Below are positions 1 through 17,400 of a stretch of DNA of 64,000 nucleotides, piece by piece. The position numbers and the translations under genes are program-made. This DNA is from Corythoichthys intestinalis. Its lineage: Eukaryota; Chordata; Actinopteri; Syngnathiformes; Syngnathidae. The DNA lies in the NCBI RefSeq assembly GCF_030265065.1, contig NC_080405.1, positions 14,574,501 to 14,638,500 of the forward strand, read 5' to 3'. The number at the start of each line of letters is the position of its first letter. Position 1 is the stretch's first letter. The notes beneath the pieces were generated by a model, which was not told the origin of the DNA, searched no databases, and was given only the letters and a program-made list of their open reading frames with translations.

Positions 1-1971
1 CATTGGTCAACTTGGTGTCTGCAAAATACCAGACAGAATCAAATTTGTACTTGAACAGAGAAGCATTTTGCGAAATAGTATAAGTGTGCTTATTGTAATG
101 GAATGCAAACTTACGAGGCGTGAGCCAAGGCTTTTTCCGTTCCCGACCTTCCAAAGGACCATGGCTGCACCTGGGGAAACTGCCTTTGAAGCCCGAGTGA
201 TCATTCTGAACATGGCTCAGTACTGACTCCCACTTGTCGAGGATGAGTCTGGGGTCCCCAGGTCGCGTTGACGCCACGGACCAATATAAATGGTTGATGA
301 TACTGCCAATCCAGGGTTTTAGGGCTTCACATCCACGCAGCTTAGAGAGGTTCTGCAACTTTTTCTTCAAACCTTGGAAAGACAATTATGTAGGTGTGTA
401 AAATATGCTATAAATAAAGCTGTGATAATGAATCTTATTACCTTTGCCAATATGCCAGATGTCAAAAAGATGCTCAATGTGTGGGAACTGTTCTCGGACG
501 AGCTTGTTGACAGTCACACCTCTGTCACCAGAGTTCCCACACGCACAAACTCCTCGAGCACACGCAGTGACCGAACCAGTCCTTCGGGCTCCATGTGGTA
601 GCTACCTCCTACCTCGTTACTCTGAGATTTGGGAAAAAACAAAGCAACATACAGTATGATATATAAAGAATTAGGCTTATATCGAACATCTTTTGTTCAC
701 AAGTTTAATTTACCTGCACAATCTGCACATCCAAGATGGTTAGCTTCCGCAGTTCCATCATCGTGTAAGTCCCGTATTTTGCACTGTGACCGGGTGAGTC
801 AGCTCGTCCGTCGCCACCACAAACAATTTCCTCTCCCTCAGCTTGTAGATGGCTCAACAGCCAGATTTGCCGCTCTCGCCACACGCTTTTGATGGCTTGG
901 TGAAGGTAGCGTTCTTGATGGCGAAAGTACGACCGAGTGGAGTAAACAGCTACACCCATGTGAGATAACACACGCAGAACTTTGCCCACAGTTGCACCAG
1001 CAAATAAAATGGCTGCAGAAAGAAATATGTTTCCAGCAGCAATTCTGCCGACATATGGTTGGGAGTTCCATGTTCCGGTGTGACCACATCCAGGCTCAGC
1101 ACACTTCAAGGCCAGCACCAACATGGTACCGACCTCAGAAGGGACCCAGTTGACCTTCTTGCAGGCACACGCAGGACAACTGACCCACTGGCTAATGAGC
1201 TGAATGAGGGCGACCCAGTAGATTAGATATACCCGGCTGGGAACTGGCGCAGGGTCGGCCGCAGCCATATCAGGACAATCGGACTCGCTGGACTCGCAGT
1301 CAGAAGGTGCGGTGGGTAGGTCATACTCAGAATCAGCCTCGCACACCAACATTTCTTCATCCGAGTCCCAGCTGTCGATGGTAACATTCAGCTCTGAGTG
1401 AACAACGCAGGTTTGGGTACCCACAGTCATCATGAGGGGCCCGGATGTTGTCTGGACACCTGAAAGATACACACAATAGATCACAATCTTCTTCCCCCTA
1501 TTGCTATAACATGTTGATGATTGTGTGAGAAACCCAATAAAAATTTTCATTTTAACCGCAGTATAGATTTTATGTAAGCCTGTCAAACAAATGAATTAGA
1601 AAACAATCAGACTTGAAAATTATATTATTATTTTTTATTTTATATTACAAAAAATAAAATAAAATAATCAGAGAAAAGGGTGGCTACTTTGAAGATACTA
1701 GAATATTATATGTTTTAGTTATATTTCACATTTTTTGGCTGAGTACATAATTGCACATAGTTTTATTACCTTTAGTGAGAATTTACAATGTAAATAGTGA
1801 CAAAAATAAAGAAAACGCACTAATGAGAGACGGTGTGTCCAAACATTTGGCCTGTGATGTATTTTGGAAGGCAGCTATGACAATGAAAAACTTACACTGG
1901 ATAAGTTCCAACCTATTATAGGTTAATCATTTAAACATTATAATGATAGTAAACACTTTGCCCTTACTCGG

Positions 1972-1975
<4 letters not shown>

Positions 1976-2030
<55 letters not shown>
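1976..2030. repeat. (TA)n microsatellite
   Basis: About 26 TA units followed by an A run, inside intron 3 of the THAP transposase gene. Confidence 0.95.
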
Positions 2031-2035
<5 letters not shown>

Positions 2036-2654
2036 AAAAATGTTTCTTTAATCTGTATTATATTAATTCAATAAGCACAAGTCAAATGGATGTTTTGAAA
2101 GTTTGTTAATAGCAACGATAGGTAATTCCTTAAATTAGAAGCAACTGAAAATGTACTTCGAATTACCTTTATGTCGTCTTTGAGGTTGCAAAGCAGCACT
2201 AACAGCAACAGTCTGACTTGGTGGCAAAAGACAAACCTGACAGGACTCGTCGACCTATGGGTACACAGACAACATCAAGTTTATAGTTATTCATTAGCCT
2301 CAAATGTATTGACTATGTAATCATATTTTGATAACTAGATGGCAAAATAAGAATTTTCCCCAAAACCAAAGACAGAAAGGTTTAGGGAATGTTATTATGA
2401 CACATACACCAGGTGTCAAAAGTCATATTTTGAGTGGAAATGTTTTATAACATTTTGTAAAACACATTACACGTACCGATTTAGGAGCTGGCCCAGCGGC
2501 AAATTCTTCCAACTCAGGATTATCCGCGTCTGGATTAACACTTTCGCACTGTGTCTTTGAATGGGCCTGGTATTCTTGTATCATCGACTGAAAAGAAAAG
2601 GACACAATTCAATCACTCGAATAAACGCCGCGCGATTACAATTGTAGGAGACGG

Positions 2655-2728
2655 GCTGCTAGCGCTAGCTAGCGCTAGCTAGCGCTAGTAGCCCGCAGCT
2701 AGCGCTAGCTAGCGCTAGCAGCCCGCAA
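2655..2728. repeat. GCTAGC-based palindromic tandem repeat
   Basis: Repeated AGCGCTAGCT units in two blocks separated by the spacer AGCCCGC. Every unit is its own reverse complement, so the stretch can fold on either strand. It lies in intron 1 of the THAP transposase gene. Confidence 0.9.
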
Positions 2729-3711
2729 AATTCACAAAACGTGATGAGAGAAATCATTTAAAGCATGAAATGAGGTACCATAACCACTAGCCTCTGAGGT
2801 CAACAAGACGAATTGTTTGATAGTAAAGCGCGAATAATTCAGCAAATAATTACAGCAGCAACAAATGTGATTTTTTTGTTTGATGGTTTTTAATTAAAGC
2901 TAATTTATTGGCAGCACACTGAAATGGGTTTACAGTATTTTACATTATATAAAACACAACGCTTACTTACTTCAACTGCAGCCTTTTTCGTCCGCTTATC
3001 AATGGCAGCGGACTTCCTCTTCAGAGATTTGTGAGCGCTTTGCCCACTGCCGCTAGCTCCATGTTGAGGACGGGGGGAAATTGTTGGCACAGCTGTGTCA
3101 AGTAGGGTTCTGGCATGTTGCACTGAAAGTCCCATCTCAACTTTCCGCAGAGGAACAGGGTCGAAACAGTCTTCAGTAAAATGATCCGAACACAACGCTG
3201 AGGATTTGGATGGTGACCAATTGTCCCTCGTTCGTTGTACTTGCTTTACCCATGCTTCCCGGCGAACGGGATCTCTTGGGAACCGAAAAAGGCTCACATC
3301 ACTCCCCGTGACGTTGGAACAAAAGCCTGCAACGCATCGTTTCGGCATGGTGCGAAAAATAAAGGAAATACTCTGCTAAATTAGACGAATCCGCAGTCCT
3401 TCTCACACAACAGCACGGGTAGCTAGCGAAGAGGTCTTCTACCGTACACGTCACATCCGCCTTCTTCCTAAATCCGAGATCACAGCCGGAAGTCTGTCAT
3501 TTTCGTAGCGCGGGATTCAAAAAACTGAATAAATATAACGATCGCTTCCACACACATCCAAGCGGTCTGTTTCATTCAGGAGCATAAAATACCGCGGAAA
3601 GTATGAAATAAACATGCTTTTTGGTGTCATGGGCACTTTAATGCACAAGATTTTAGCTGTAGTATTTTTTGAGCCCCGGACACATGAAAATGCAAGGATA
3701 GGAAGAACATA

Positions 3712-3791
3712 CAGTGGAGAGAACAAGTATTTGATACACTGCCAATGGGAAATCCCATTGGCAGTGTATCAAATACTTGTTCTCCCCACTG
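3712..3791. mobile_element. 80-bp palindromic Tc1/mariner-type MITE
   Basis: Two nearly perfect inverted halves, from CAGTGGAGAGAACAAGTATT to its complement ending CTCCCCACTG, with TA on both sides (3710-3711, 3792-3793). There is almost no sequence between the terminal repeats. A twin lies at 11512-11591. Confidence 0.85.
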
Positions 3792-4012
3792 TACCTTCCA
3801 TAACACAGTGGCAACATAGCTACGAAAACACCTTGTCTTTGTGGTGGCACGAGCTTGGTTCCACATCTGCCTTCATGAACATGCTGTCCTCCCGTCCACC
3901 CGTCGTGATGATGGCAGATGGATGCGGTGTCTCCAAATTGTCTTTTTCAAGGAATTTTGATGAGTAATATTACTCCAGCTCCACTGTTGTTTTGGATGGA
4001 GAAATTCTAAAA

Positions 4013-4040
4013 CGGAAGTTGCGAGCAAACATGCGGAAGT
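4013..4040 (+). promoter_or_regulatory. Paired ETS motifs, possible nkap promoter
   Basis: CGGAAGT occurs at 4013-4019 and 4034-4040, with a third near-match just after. Clustered ETS sites are common close to the start site of housekeeping genes, and the first recognisable nkap exon lies about 450 bases downstream. Position and motif are seen; promoter function is inferred. Confidence 0.3.
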
Positions 4041-4489
4041 CAAGCGGAACTACCTCGGAAACTTCTTTTGCTTTTATTATTTTTTTTATTTCTTTTTAAA
4101 TATTTTTTCTCATCATTTCTTTTTTTTAATTTAGGTATTTGTGATTGTAATTTCTGATGCTGGATTAATGATAATTCATTATGGTTGTCTGTTACCATGC
4201 CACTTATGTTGTAATGTTTGTGTGGTTGTTTAATTTTAAAAAAAAAAAAAAAGAGAGAGAGAGAGAGGGAAAGGTCCCACTTCCCACATTCCCCGATTGC
4301 TTCACGAGCGTTGTTGTGACGACGTCATCAGCAGGCGCAGGCAACACCCCGAGCAGATTGTGCACCACGTGCTGCTCGAGAGGTTCGTCTGTTACCCAGC
4401 CGCTTGTGGTGTAGTTGGACTTTTTTTTTTTTTTTTTAACCTTTTTGAGTCCCTAGTTACCGTCATAGTACTTTATAATTATCTTCAAG

Positions 4490-9113
<4,624 letters not shown>

Positions 9114-9230
9114 TGATTATTGTAATATATGTATATACATGTGTGTATATATATGTAAATAGATAGACTGTACTTTACTACTGTGCTCAACTATTTGCTT
9201 TCATTTGTTTTCATGTGGCGAATCTGAGCT

Positions 9231-9236
9231 ATTAAA
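9231..9236 (+). terminator. nkap polyadenylation signal (ATTAAA)
   Basis: ATTAAA 118 bases after the nkap stop codon; no AATAAA lies nearer. Confidence 0.5.
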
Positions 9237-9714
9237 AGTTATTGTTTTGCGACAACATGTACAAAATGCCTTATAATATGGCTGGAGAGAAAACTCCAGC
9301 TACCAACCAAATATGACCCTGACATAAAATGAAGCTGCGTAATCGTAAAAGAAAATCAGGCCTTTGTTGTAATTCAAACCACACCCTGCTCAAGTTTGAT
9401 CAAATACCACTTGAACAACCTAAAAATGGATGCTACTTTGTTTAGCAACTTTATTATACCAACAGATACCTGTGTTTTGGAGCAAACAAAAACTGACCTG
9501 AACTATCAGAATGCCAAACTAAAGTTTGGGCTCTTATGATAATTTTCAAGTGTTTCCATCATAAATAATTGGTTGTGTGGATCAGCAGTTTTACTTAAAC
9601 TATTACTGTTTTTTTTTTTTGTTTTTTTTTTTTAACAAAATATGTAACTGAGATGAAAATATGCAATAATGACTTAAACTAGAAAACCTTTTGCTTTAGC
9701 AGGTAAACCCCATG

Positions 9715-10140
9715 GGGTCACATCCCGCTGATTTCAGGTCACTTACTGTTGATTTGAGGAAATTTCAGGGTCACTTCCTGTTGATAACAGGTCACTTACT
9801 GTTGATATTCTGACGTACATGGTCCTCAATGGCATCAACACACATATGTGTTAATGGAATCCAAGTACATTGGCATCAATAGAATCGAGATATTTGGCTG
9901 TCAATGGCATCGACATACATGACCGTCATTGGCAAGGACATACAGTACATGGCCGTCAATGGCATTGACTTACTTGGGTGCCAGTTGAATGTCAATGGGC
10001 TGTAACGGTAAGTTTTTGGTAAAAAATTCAACCACCCATGTTTTTCTGCCTTTGAAAATGAATGGGAAATGTTGGCCATTAGAAACAAATGGAACTACAT
10101 ACAGTACCTACATGGCAATGGACTCCCATTAGAAACGAAT
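9715..10140. repeat. Degenerate minisatellite of GGTCACTTCCTGTTGAT and GTCAATGGCAT units
   Basis: Three units of GGTCACTTMCTGTTGAT lie at 9738-9815, followed by irregular copies of GTCAATGGCATCGACATAC and of a word based on CCCATTAGAAACGAATGGG. The same GGTCACTTCCTGTTGA units recur near 52300-52420. Confidence 0.6.
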
Positions 10141-10276
10141 GGGAAAGTTTTTGGTGAATTTTGGGAAAACCATTGGTTTTTGGCAAATTCTGTATACAAC
10201 TTTAATGCCACTTACCGTCCTGAAAATTTTTATGTATGATTTATGTGAATTGGATAAAAATAGTGGGTCTACTGGA

Positions 10277-10400
10277 ATTTTCAGACTATAAAGTGCACCT
10301 GACTATAAGCTGCCACCCGTCAAATTTGACACGAAAATGGCATTTGTTCATAGATAAACCGCACCGTATTATAAGCTGCAGCTGTCCTCACTGTATTATG
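10277..10400. repeat. Fragment of an ACTATAAG-type MITE
   Basis: CAGACTATAAAGTGCACC and CGTATTATAAGCTGCAG resemble the ends of the MITE at 51786-52290 and fragments at 17385 and 20345. Only one end is recognisable. Confidence 0.45.
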
Positions 10401-10410
10401 GGATATTTAC

Positions 10411-10975
10411 ACTAAAAGGTATTAAGTGATCACACTTATTTGACAGTGGCATCATATGACTGTCATAAGACCAAATGAACCACCTTCATTGCTTCAAGAA
10501 GCTTCATTTGGCCATCACTGCTCCCTTGGGGGACATGGTCAACCTCCTGCTGCCAACGTTATCTTCCAACATGCCTCCTAGCATGCATTGCAGCGCTACA
10601 GATGTAAATAACAATCAAAATGTAGTTCTGAGCTAATTATTTCTTCAGTTGCTGTTTCAGTTGTTTCATTAATTACTAGTTATGATATTTGCTAACACTG
10701 ACAGTGGCGCCATAAGACAATCATAATTATGACACTGTCATGAGCATTAATGAGTGCTTATAACAGATGTCATTTAGTGTCATCTGGCAAATAACCTCAC
10801 TTTTGAATGGATGTAAAAGATCTGAACTGGACATAAATTGAGTTAGTGACATAATTTGCCAGATAACACTGAATGACATCTATCATAAACATCCAGTAAT
10901 GCCCATGATAGTGTTATGTTATAATCATGGCAGTCTTATGACGCCACCGCCAAATAAAGTGTTATATATTAACCT
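10411..10975. mobile_element. MITE with long nested inverted repeats
   Basis: An outer pair, CACTTATTTGACAGTGGC near 10434 and its complement ending near 10962, encloses a second inverted pair (10692-10800 against 10845-10940, built on CAGTGGCGCCATAAGAC and ATGACATCT words). The whole stretch can form a large hairpin. I cannot assign a superfamily and see no certain target duplication. Confidence 0.65.
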
Positions 10976-11511
10976 ATATAAATCAACAAATAAGACACAC
11001 TGGACTATGAGGCACAGGATGCAAAATGAGGGAAAACAGTAACAGAATGAAAATTACGGTAGATACATTTTGAAAAAAAAAAAAAAAAAGACACATTTTA
11101 GCACCAGGTGCATAAATTTGAACATTCTTCTTTCTATGAGTACCTTTTGCACTACTTATTGGACTACATATTTTGTTTGGCAATCTCATTGACCTACACA
11201 GTACACAGGGGAAACCAGTCATGAGAAAGGGTATTTAAGGTAGCCATTTTCAATCGTTTCTACTTTTCCGAGAGTGGCATCATGGGAGCCTCAAAACAAC
11301 TTTCAAATGACTTGAAAACAAAAGATTGTTCAAATTCGTGGCAAGAAGCTTGAGTCCAGCCTACACTGTTTCACTTCTCGGCTTCAACACTAGATGGAGC
11401 TAGTCACTAAAGCTGCCTCTCCATTAGTTTTGTGTCATAACCTGAAAGCATTTCAGTTGATGAATGAGATTATTAATAAAAGTCGTCTTCATTAGTCTAA
11501 TTTTCATGTTA

Positions 11512-11591
11512 CAGTGGGGAGAACAAGTATTTGATACACTGCCAATGGTAAAACCCATTGGCAGTGTATCAAATACTTGTTCTCCCCACTG
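11512..11591. mobile_element. 80-bp palindromic Tc1/mariner-type MITE, second copy
   Basis: Same length and nearly the same sequence as 3712-3791, differing at the centre and at one base near the left end. Flanked by TA at 11510-11511 and 11592-11593. Confidence 0.88.
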
Positions 11592-12054
11592 TATATACCT
11601 ATTAAGACCGTAATCTTAAAAAAATACTGAAATTACACCAATTTCTGCCCACCATTGAAATACAAATACATAAATGTTGATATTTCAGGTGATCTTTCTT
11701 AAATTTTACTCAGTCAGGGTCTCAACAAGCCAAATTTAGGACTTTTAAAAGACCATCATGGATACAAGTTAAGACCTATTTCACATCAATACTAGAAAAA
11801 AAGTGCAAAAGACTTGAAGGGAAATTGGAGTCCTTGAAATAATTGCAAAGTATATGAATTTATTACTCTTTATTCCTTGAATTTCTTTGTTGTGAATCAA
11901 GACCTGTAAACTCAACAGCCACTGGCTGTTGGCCACTTACCCATGGATGCAAGTACAATACTGTAATTCGGTTGTTTTACGCCATTGGGGTAGTCACTTG
12001 TCACTCAAACATGTCGGCTGTAGCGGCGAAGTTCGATCTTTGTGTCAAAATGAT

Positions 12055-12840
12055 TCAATAGAAAAAAGTGCCTTCAAAACCTTTTCCACTAAAAAAAAAG
12101 TGCGTTCAAAACTTTTATCACTTTAACAAAAAAAAAATAGTTCAAAACTTTTTGCTCTTCAAAAAAAGTGACTTAAATAAAAAAAAATATATTTCAAATA
12201 AAAAAAAATATTTTCTCTCTATTTATATATTAGGGAAGGGCAATTTTATTTTTTGCAAATGATTTTTTTCTTTGATTGAAAATCCTTTTTTTTTTTTTTT
12301 TTTAAATGTTTTGGGGGGGCGGGGGGTGAAGCAACATTTTCTGGGATTGAATGATTTGCACACAAATGTCCTACCCATATTATGGCCCAAACACAAAAAG
12401 GATTACTTCAATTAAAGTTTCAATTAAAAATAAAGTGTTTAAATGCAAATTTCTGAGTCTCAAATACTTTTTCACATTCAAAAATATTTTTTATATGATT
12501 GAATTTTTAAAAAATTTTGATTGAAGTAATTTTTCTTTATAAAATATTTTTTTGGGTTGAACAAACTTATTTTTTGATTGAATAATAAAGACAAACGCAA
12601 AACTAAATTACTTCAATCAAAAAAGTTGTTTCAATCAAAAAAAATAAATAAATAAATAAAATAAAAAATAAATAAATAAATAAAAGTATTTTCAATCAAA
12701 GAAATAGATTTCAAATGCATTTTTTTTGGAGTTTCAAATTTATTTTTGCATTCAAACATTTTTTTTGATTGAAAATGTACTTTTTGATTGAAACTACTTA
12801 TTTTTTAGATTGAATAATAAAGACACAAATCTACCCCCAC
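12055..12840. repeat. A/T low-complexity tract with TTTTTGATTGAA words and (AAAT)n
   Basis: Long homopolymer runs alternate with irregular copies of TTTTTTGATTGAAA on both strands. A run of AAAT units covers about 12637-12690, and there is a G-rich patch near 12313. I see no gene. Confidence 0.7.
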
Positions 12841-13146
12841 AGGCATAAAACAAAAACTATTTTTTAAAATATACATACGTAGTTAATTAAGTTGTGCGGG
12901 CAGCTTTTTTTTAAAAGTCATGCAGCACCCCTCCGGAGATGTATTTGTAAATGTATATTTTGTGACATTTCTTTAGTAGTGTACGATGTCGATTTAACGT
13001 AAAAGGTGAAAAGTACTGCTTTCTTTAAAAGTGCTAAAGATCACCATACAAACCAATCAACCGGTAATACATTTGAACATTTTAATTGATAACATGGACA
13101 CAAATTAATGCCAGATAAATTTTGCTTTTAATGTACAACAAATTAT

Positions 13147-13152
13147 TTTATT
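13147..13152 (-). terminator. ndufa1 polyadenylation signal (AATAAA)
   Basis: AATAAA on the minus strand, 18 bases past the ndufa1 stop codon. Confidence 0.75.
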
Positions 13153-13169
13153 CCGTGTCGTTCTTCTGA

Positions 13170-13577
13170 TCAGTGGATATTCTCGAGTCCCTGTGAAAAG
13201 AAATAAAGAGTCAATAAAGTTATGATGCGATGATATCTTGTCAAGAAACAAGGTTGTGCTTGCGGCTAACAGAATGCAACTTTCACCTTGGATTCAAAGT
13301 AGCGTCCCGTTCCCGATACCCGCTTGTCTCGCTCCATCAGGTACCACTGCCACGGATACCGGGCGATTCTTTTCTCCTGCGTGGACGTGAAAATGCGTAC
13401 AAAAACAAGGGAGAAGAAAATAGTGACAGTAAACATTTGTTATTAGCAGAGCTACATTAGCTCTTAGCACCTCACCTTGCCACCATTGGTGAATTTATGG
13501 ATTTGTGCGGTGGCAACGCCAGGAATGATTAGACACACCGTCATGATGCTGAGGCCGGGCAGAATTTCATACCACAT
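13170..13577 (-). CDS. ndufa1: NADH dehydrogenase 1 alpha subunit 1 (MWFE subunit of complex I)
   Basis: This small accessory subunit is anchored in the mitochondrial inner membrane and is needed to assemble complex I. Three exons on the minus strand: 13577-13476, 13376-13287 and 13190-13170 (TGA), all with GT-AG borders and phase 0 joins. The product is 70 residues, the same length as human NDUFA1. It begins [20 protein letters not shown] (human [20 protein letters not shown]), giving one N-terminal transmembrane helix at residues 7-24. It then has [32 protein letters not shown] and the C-terminal LENIH. The gene faces away from upf3b, whose start lies 908 bp away. Nothing looks broken. Confidence 0.96.
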
Positions 13578-14049
13578 GTCTGTAGCAGGCGTTCAACTGC
13601 CAGGAATAAATAGGAACTTAAATGTGACAATTCCGTTTATATTGCTACGAAAACTAGCAAGATGGCAGTCCTTGTGCTAGTGACCGTAGATATCACATAC
13701 AAAGCTAGAGATGGTAATGTGTGCTATGAGCCAATCGGGATGACCGTCATCAACTGTCCGCGATTTTGTTTCAGTGTCATCAAATAAATATAACAAAGTC
13801 AGTGTAGTGTGCATTTTAAAATACATTTACATTAATTAATTTAGAAGTGATTTTAAAACTGCGTTGTTTTACCATAAATATTTGAGATGTGTAAATCTAA
13901 CTGCTTATTGAAAAATATATTTTGTCAGCATCTAGCTTGAACAATTGCCGGGTTAATATGGTTTGTTACAAAGTTTATAACGGAACGCTTTGAAAAGCCG
14001 TCAAGCTTTTGCCAAGTTTTTTTGTGAAGAAATTCGCTTTTAAAGTACA

Positions 14050-14100
14050 CACCAGAGAAGTCCACTGCTTTAAGATGGCCGCCGGCTATAAACACTGCCT
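14050..14100 (+). promoter_or_regulatory. YY1-like motif in the ndufa1/upf3b intergenic region
   Basis: AAGATGGCCGCCGG (14074-14087) matches the YY1 consensus. The surrounding words CACTGCTTTAAGATGGC are shared with the hAT copies at 33890-34801 and 47549-48492, so the site may be repeat-derived. Confidence 0.35.
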
Positions 14101-14484
14101 ACTCCAACTTTTTCATTTAGCGCTCTACATATGTGATATCCATGCTTGCGTTCTTCCACTCCCAGAAGTAAGAAGTCATGCAGTTAATTTTGTCAGTGTA
14201 TAGTTATTTTCAATGCACCGTGTCTTAACAAATACTGTAATCTATAAAAGATAATTGCATACGACATTCAGAAGTTCAAGCCTTTATTCTGAAATCTGGA
14301 TTTGTGACTGTATCGCGTGTTTTGCCCACAGCGACCTCCTCTTGTACATTTGCAGTATTGCGGATGGGCGTTTAAAGCTGCGCATGCGTGCTTTGTTATA
14401 CACTTCTTCGACCAATAAATTGTTAAAAAAAAAAAAGTAAACAAGTCAGAACGACACGAAATTGACAAGTAGTCTTTTAAAACT

Positions 14485-17400
14485 ATGAAGGAAGATAAAG
14501 AAAACACCCGACCCAGGGAGAGAAGAGTGGAAATAATGTGCGAAGATTCGGAGAGGACAGAGAAGTCGAAAGAAAAGAAGGAGAGCATGACAAAGGTAAA
14601 ACTCTGGAGCTAAGCTAGGCTATTCCTGGTTTACTCGCATTCAAACACTGTGAAAGTTGTTTGGGATCGGCATAAGAAACAATATCCATACTTCTTCAGG
14701 TAGCTTAGTCTTGTTTTATCACCACACACAGGCGTCTCGAAGAATATTTATATTAACATTTTAGGGATATAAGAATAACTTTACTTCATTTATAACGTGT
14801 TAATCTTTCACGGTTTTATCAACAGTGGACTAGTAGTTGGCACGTCTGCCTCGCAGTTTTGTGTTTCCAAGTTTGAATTTGTCTTCCCTTTCTTGTATGG
14901 GGCTCCTATACTAAAATGATATGACATTAGATGGGTGTTTTCTTATTGAAAACTTATAACAAGTTGCCACCCTATCTGTTATCTGTTCCGTATGCTGTGT
15001 ACTATTGGAAGGTTAACACTCTATTTGTAGATTGTGATCAGAAGGCTGCCACCAAGTCTCACTAAAGAGGAGCTTGAGGAGCAACTGCAGCCTCTTCCAG
15101 AAGTAGACTACTTGGAATTCTTCTCCAATGACACCAGGTGAGCTTTTAACACCATGAAAGTGACTTTATGTATGACATATTACGGATGATTGTTTTTTAA
15201 GATAGTTTGGATACAAATAATTGTATCTTTTGAGTGTTTATCCACACACCAGGTGTGAAATTTAACAATGCAGTGGTACCGCTACATACAAAGTTAATTC
15301 TTTCCAGGACCTTGTTTGTAAGTCGAAATGGTCATATGTCGAGCAGGATTTTCCCATAATAATGCACTATAAAAATAATTTGTTCCACATCCAGAAAACC
15401 TACACTGAATTCTCAATAAATATTGATGTTACTATTGCTAATATCAATTAAAAAGAGCAAAAAAACCCCAAACATTATGAATAAAAATCGGAATAATAAT
15501 ATAATAATAGCAATAATGATAATTATCACGAACCGGGTTCTAATGTAGCGAATGTGTTTGCGTGGTGTACCTGAACGCATCGCGTGGCTAACTTGATAGA
15601 GTGAGCTTTTTTAGTTTCACTCTCACCTTGTTTACTTGCTGCGGGGGACACTAGGGACAAGTTGATGGAATAAATGATTAGAAACCTGACGAAGCTGGTG
15701 ATTTCTTTGGCGATGTTACCACAATAATAATTACCAACTTAACTTATAAAGACTGGCGAACGGAGGAGGACCGTCATTGACCGTCTACGTCTGTGTCGTT
15801 GAGCGAGCCATATCACGGATGCGCACCCCACGCTCATATTTTTCTATCATATCTATCTTCATGTCAATGGTAACAGTAAGCATCACCATTTTCCTTTTTT
15901 TTTCACCACCTGCACTAACATTGTTAGAACCCATGTTGATTTCTCTCACAAGAAAATCTGCCATGCGTTTGTCTTGCGGGAAAACAAAGAAACTGCGTAC
16001 TGTCATAGATCGTCATATTTAGAGCATGTCGTCGGATTTAGAAACAAATGGCGAGGCAAATTTTATGTCTGATGTCGAAAAGATCTTGTGTCAAAGCAAT
16101 CGTATGTTGAGGTACCACTGTATTTTGATAAAATCTCCTCAAATGACATTTCTCCTCTCAGCCTGTATCCTCACCTCTTTGCGAGGGCATACATTAACTT
16201 CAAGAACCAAGAGGATATTGTATTGTTCAGGGATCGCTTCGATGGCTATGTATTCATTGACAACAGAGGTATTAAAATATATCCTGCTATTAAAATTTAA
16301 ATGGGGATGTCACCCCAATAAAATCCTTGCAAACGTCTGTTGCCCAACAGGACAAGAGTACCCTGCTATTGTGGAGTTTGCGCCTTTTCAAAAAACGTCC
16401 AAGAAAAAAAACAAGAAAAAGGACGCCAAGTGCGGAACCATAAGTGACGGTTTGTACTTCAGAAATGAAGTAACATTTATCTTTTATTGACCCAAACTTT
16501 ACAAATGTTTTCTGGTTTGTAATGCAACGACACACTGGTCTGGTCACCAATCAGTTGTGCAGCACATGTAGACTAACAACAATTCACATTCGCACCATAA
16601 CTGAATCCATGCGGGCTGCACAGAAGCCAGATGAATGTGCCACTATACCGTAACTGATGTACTTAAAGCATTAGGAGATGAATTCTTTTTCTTTCCTTTT
16701 TGGCTTTTCTCTTCAAGGTTCGCCATAGCGAAGCAGTTGCCTCCCTCTAACCCTGTCTTCTGCATCCTCTGCTCTCACACCAACTACCCTCATGTCCTCT
16801 TTAACTACTCCTATAAAGCTCCTCTTTGGTTTTCCTCTAGACCTCCTGCCTGGCATTTGGAAAGTCAACGTCCTTTTGTTAATACGCTCACTATCTGTCT
16901 TCTCGACATGCCCAAACCATGATCTCAGTCTGGCCTCTCTAAATTTATCTCCAAATCCTCTTAACATGTGATGTCCCTCTGATGTGCTCATTCCTTATTC
17001 TATCCATCCTGGTCACTCTCAAAGACAACTTCAGCATCTTCACTTCTGCCGCCTCCAGCTCTGCCTCCTGTCTTTTCCTCAGGGGCACTGTCTCCAGACC
17101 AATGTTGTACTTTCAATGTTGTACTTGTTGTTGCACTTTCAGTTGTAAATAGAAAAAAAACCTAACTTGTATTCTTAACACTTAACATTCATTTATGTAC
17201 CATTGTTCTTCAAGATCCTGATTACAAGAAGTTCTTGGATTATTACACTGGAGACAATGAGAAGTTGACATCTACTCCCGAGACTCTGCTGGAAGAGATT
17301 GAAGCCAGGTCAAAGGAGCTAATAGGTTAGTAAAAGCTCAAGTAAGACTGGGCAATTAATTGAATTTATTGATTAATAAGTGTACTGTATTTTTTGGACT

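Larger units (their letters stand above)
1..3348 (-). pseudogene. THAP-domain (Kolobok-like) transposase gene, seven exons visible, frameshifted
   Basis: Exons on the minus strand, each bounded by GT-AG: 3348-2971, 2587-2477, 2254-2167, 1459-714, 621-442, 372-115 and 18-1 (continuing outside). Exon 1 begins MPKRCVAGFCSN and holds a whole THAP zinc finger (C-x4-C, later CSDHF, FDP) that should bind the transposon ends. Exon 4 has a Cys-rich stretch and the block AAGNIFLSAAILFAG, followed by YFRHQERYLHQAI, seen in many multi-copy THAP transposases of fish and cnidarians. Exon 5 carries FPHIEHLFDIWHIGKG and exon 6 a block containing KPWIGSIINHLYWS. Exon 5 changes frame near position 530, between GTLVT and RGVTVNK (net shift of one base), so this copy is probably dead unless that is a sequencing error. 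Splice phases agree across all other joins. Confidence 0.72.
1..3641 (-). mobile_element. Kolobok-like THAP transposon, 5' half (runs off left edge)
   Basis: The 5' end of a large DNA transposon on the minus strand. Its outer end is at a TTAA (3638-3641); reading inward on the minus strand it starts TTAAAGTGCCCATGACACC. The next ~280 bases of leader resemble the ends of the elements at 17835-19430 and 47355-49979. Inside is a spliced THAP-domain transposase gene. A TTAA target site plus an N-terminal THAP domain is the known combination of the Kolobok superfamily; piggyBac also uses TTAA but lacks THAP. The 3' half and the other terminal repeat lie outside the window, so the family call rests on one end and half a protein. 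Confidence 0.72.

Noticed and set aside
2655-2728. Palindromic GCTAGC array as a possible protein-binding array or CRISPR-like repeat
   Set aside because: There are no spacers and units are immediate tandem copies; a simple repeat explains it.
4297-4410. Open stretch reading PEQIVHHVLLERFVCYPAA, reminiscent of a SCAN/gag-derived domain
   Set aside because: The match is a dozen residues by eye, with nothing recognisable on either side; too weak to name an element.
16713-16991. Apparent 92-residue protein of unknown function on the minus strand in upf3b intron 4
   Set aside because: It is the C-terminal tail of an RTE-like LINE, not a host gene.
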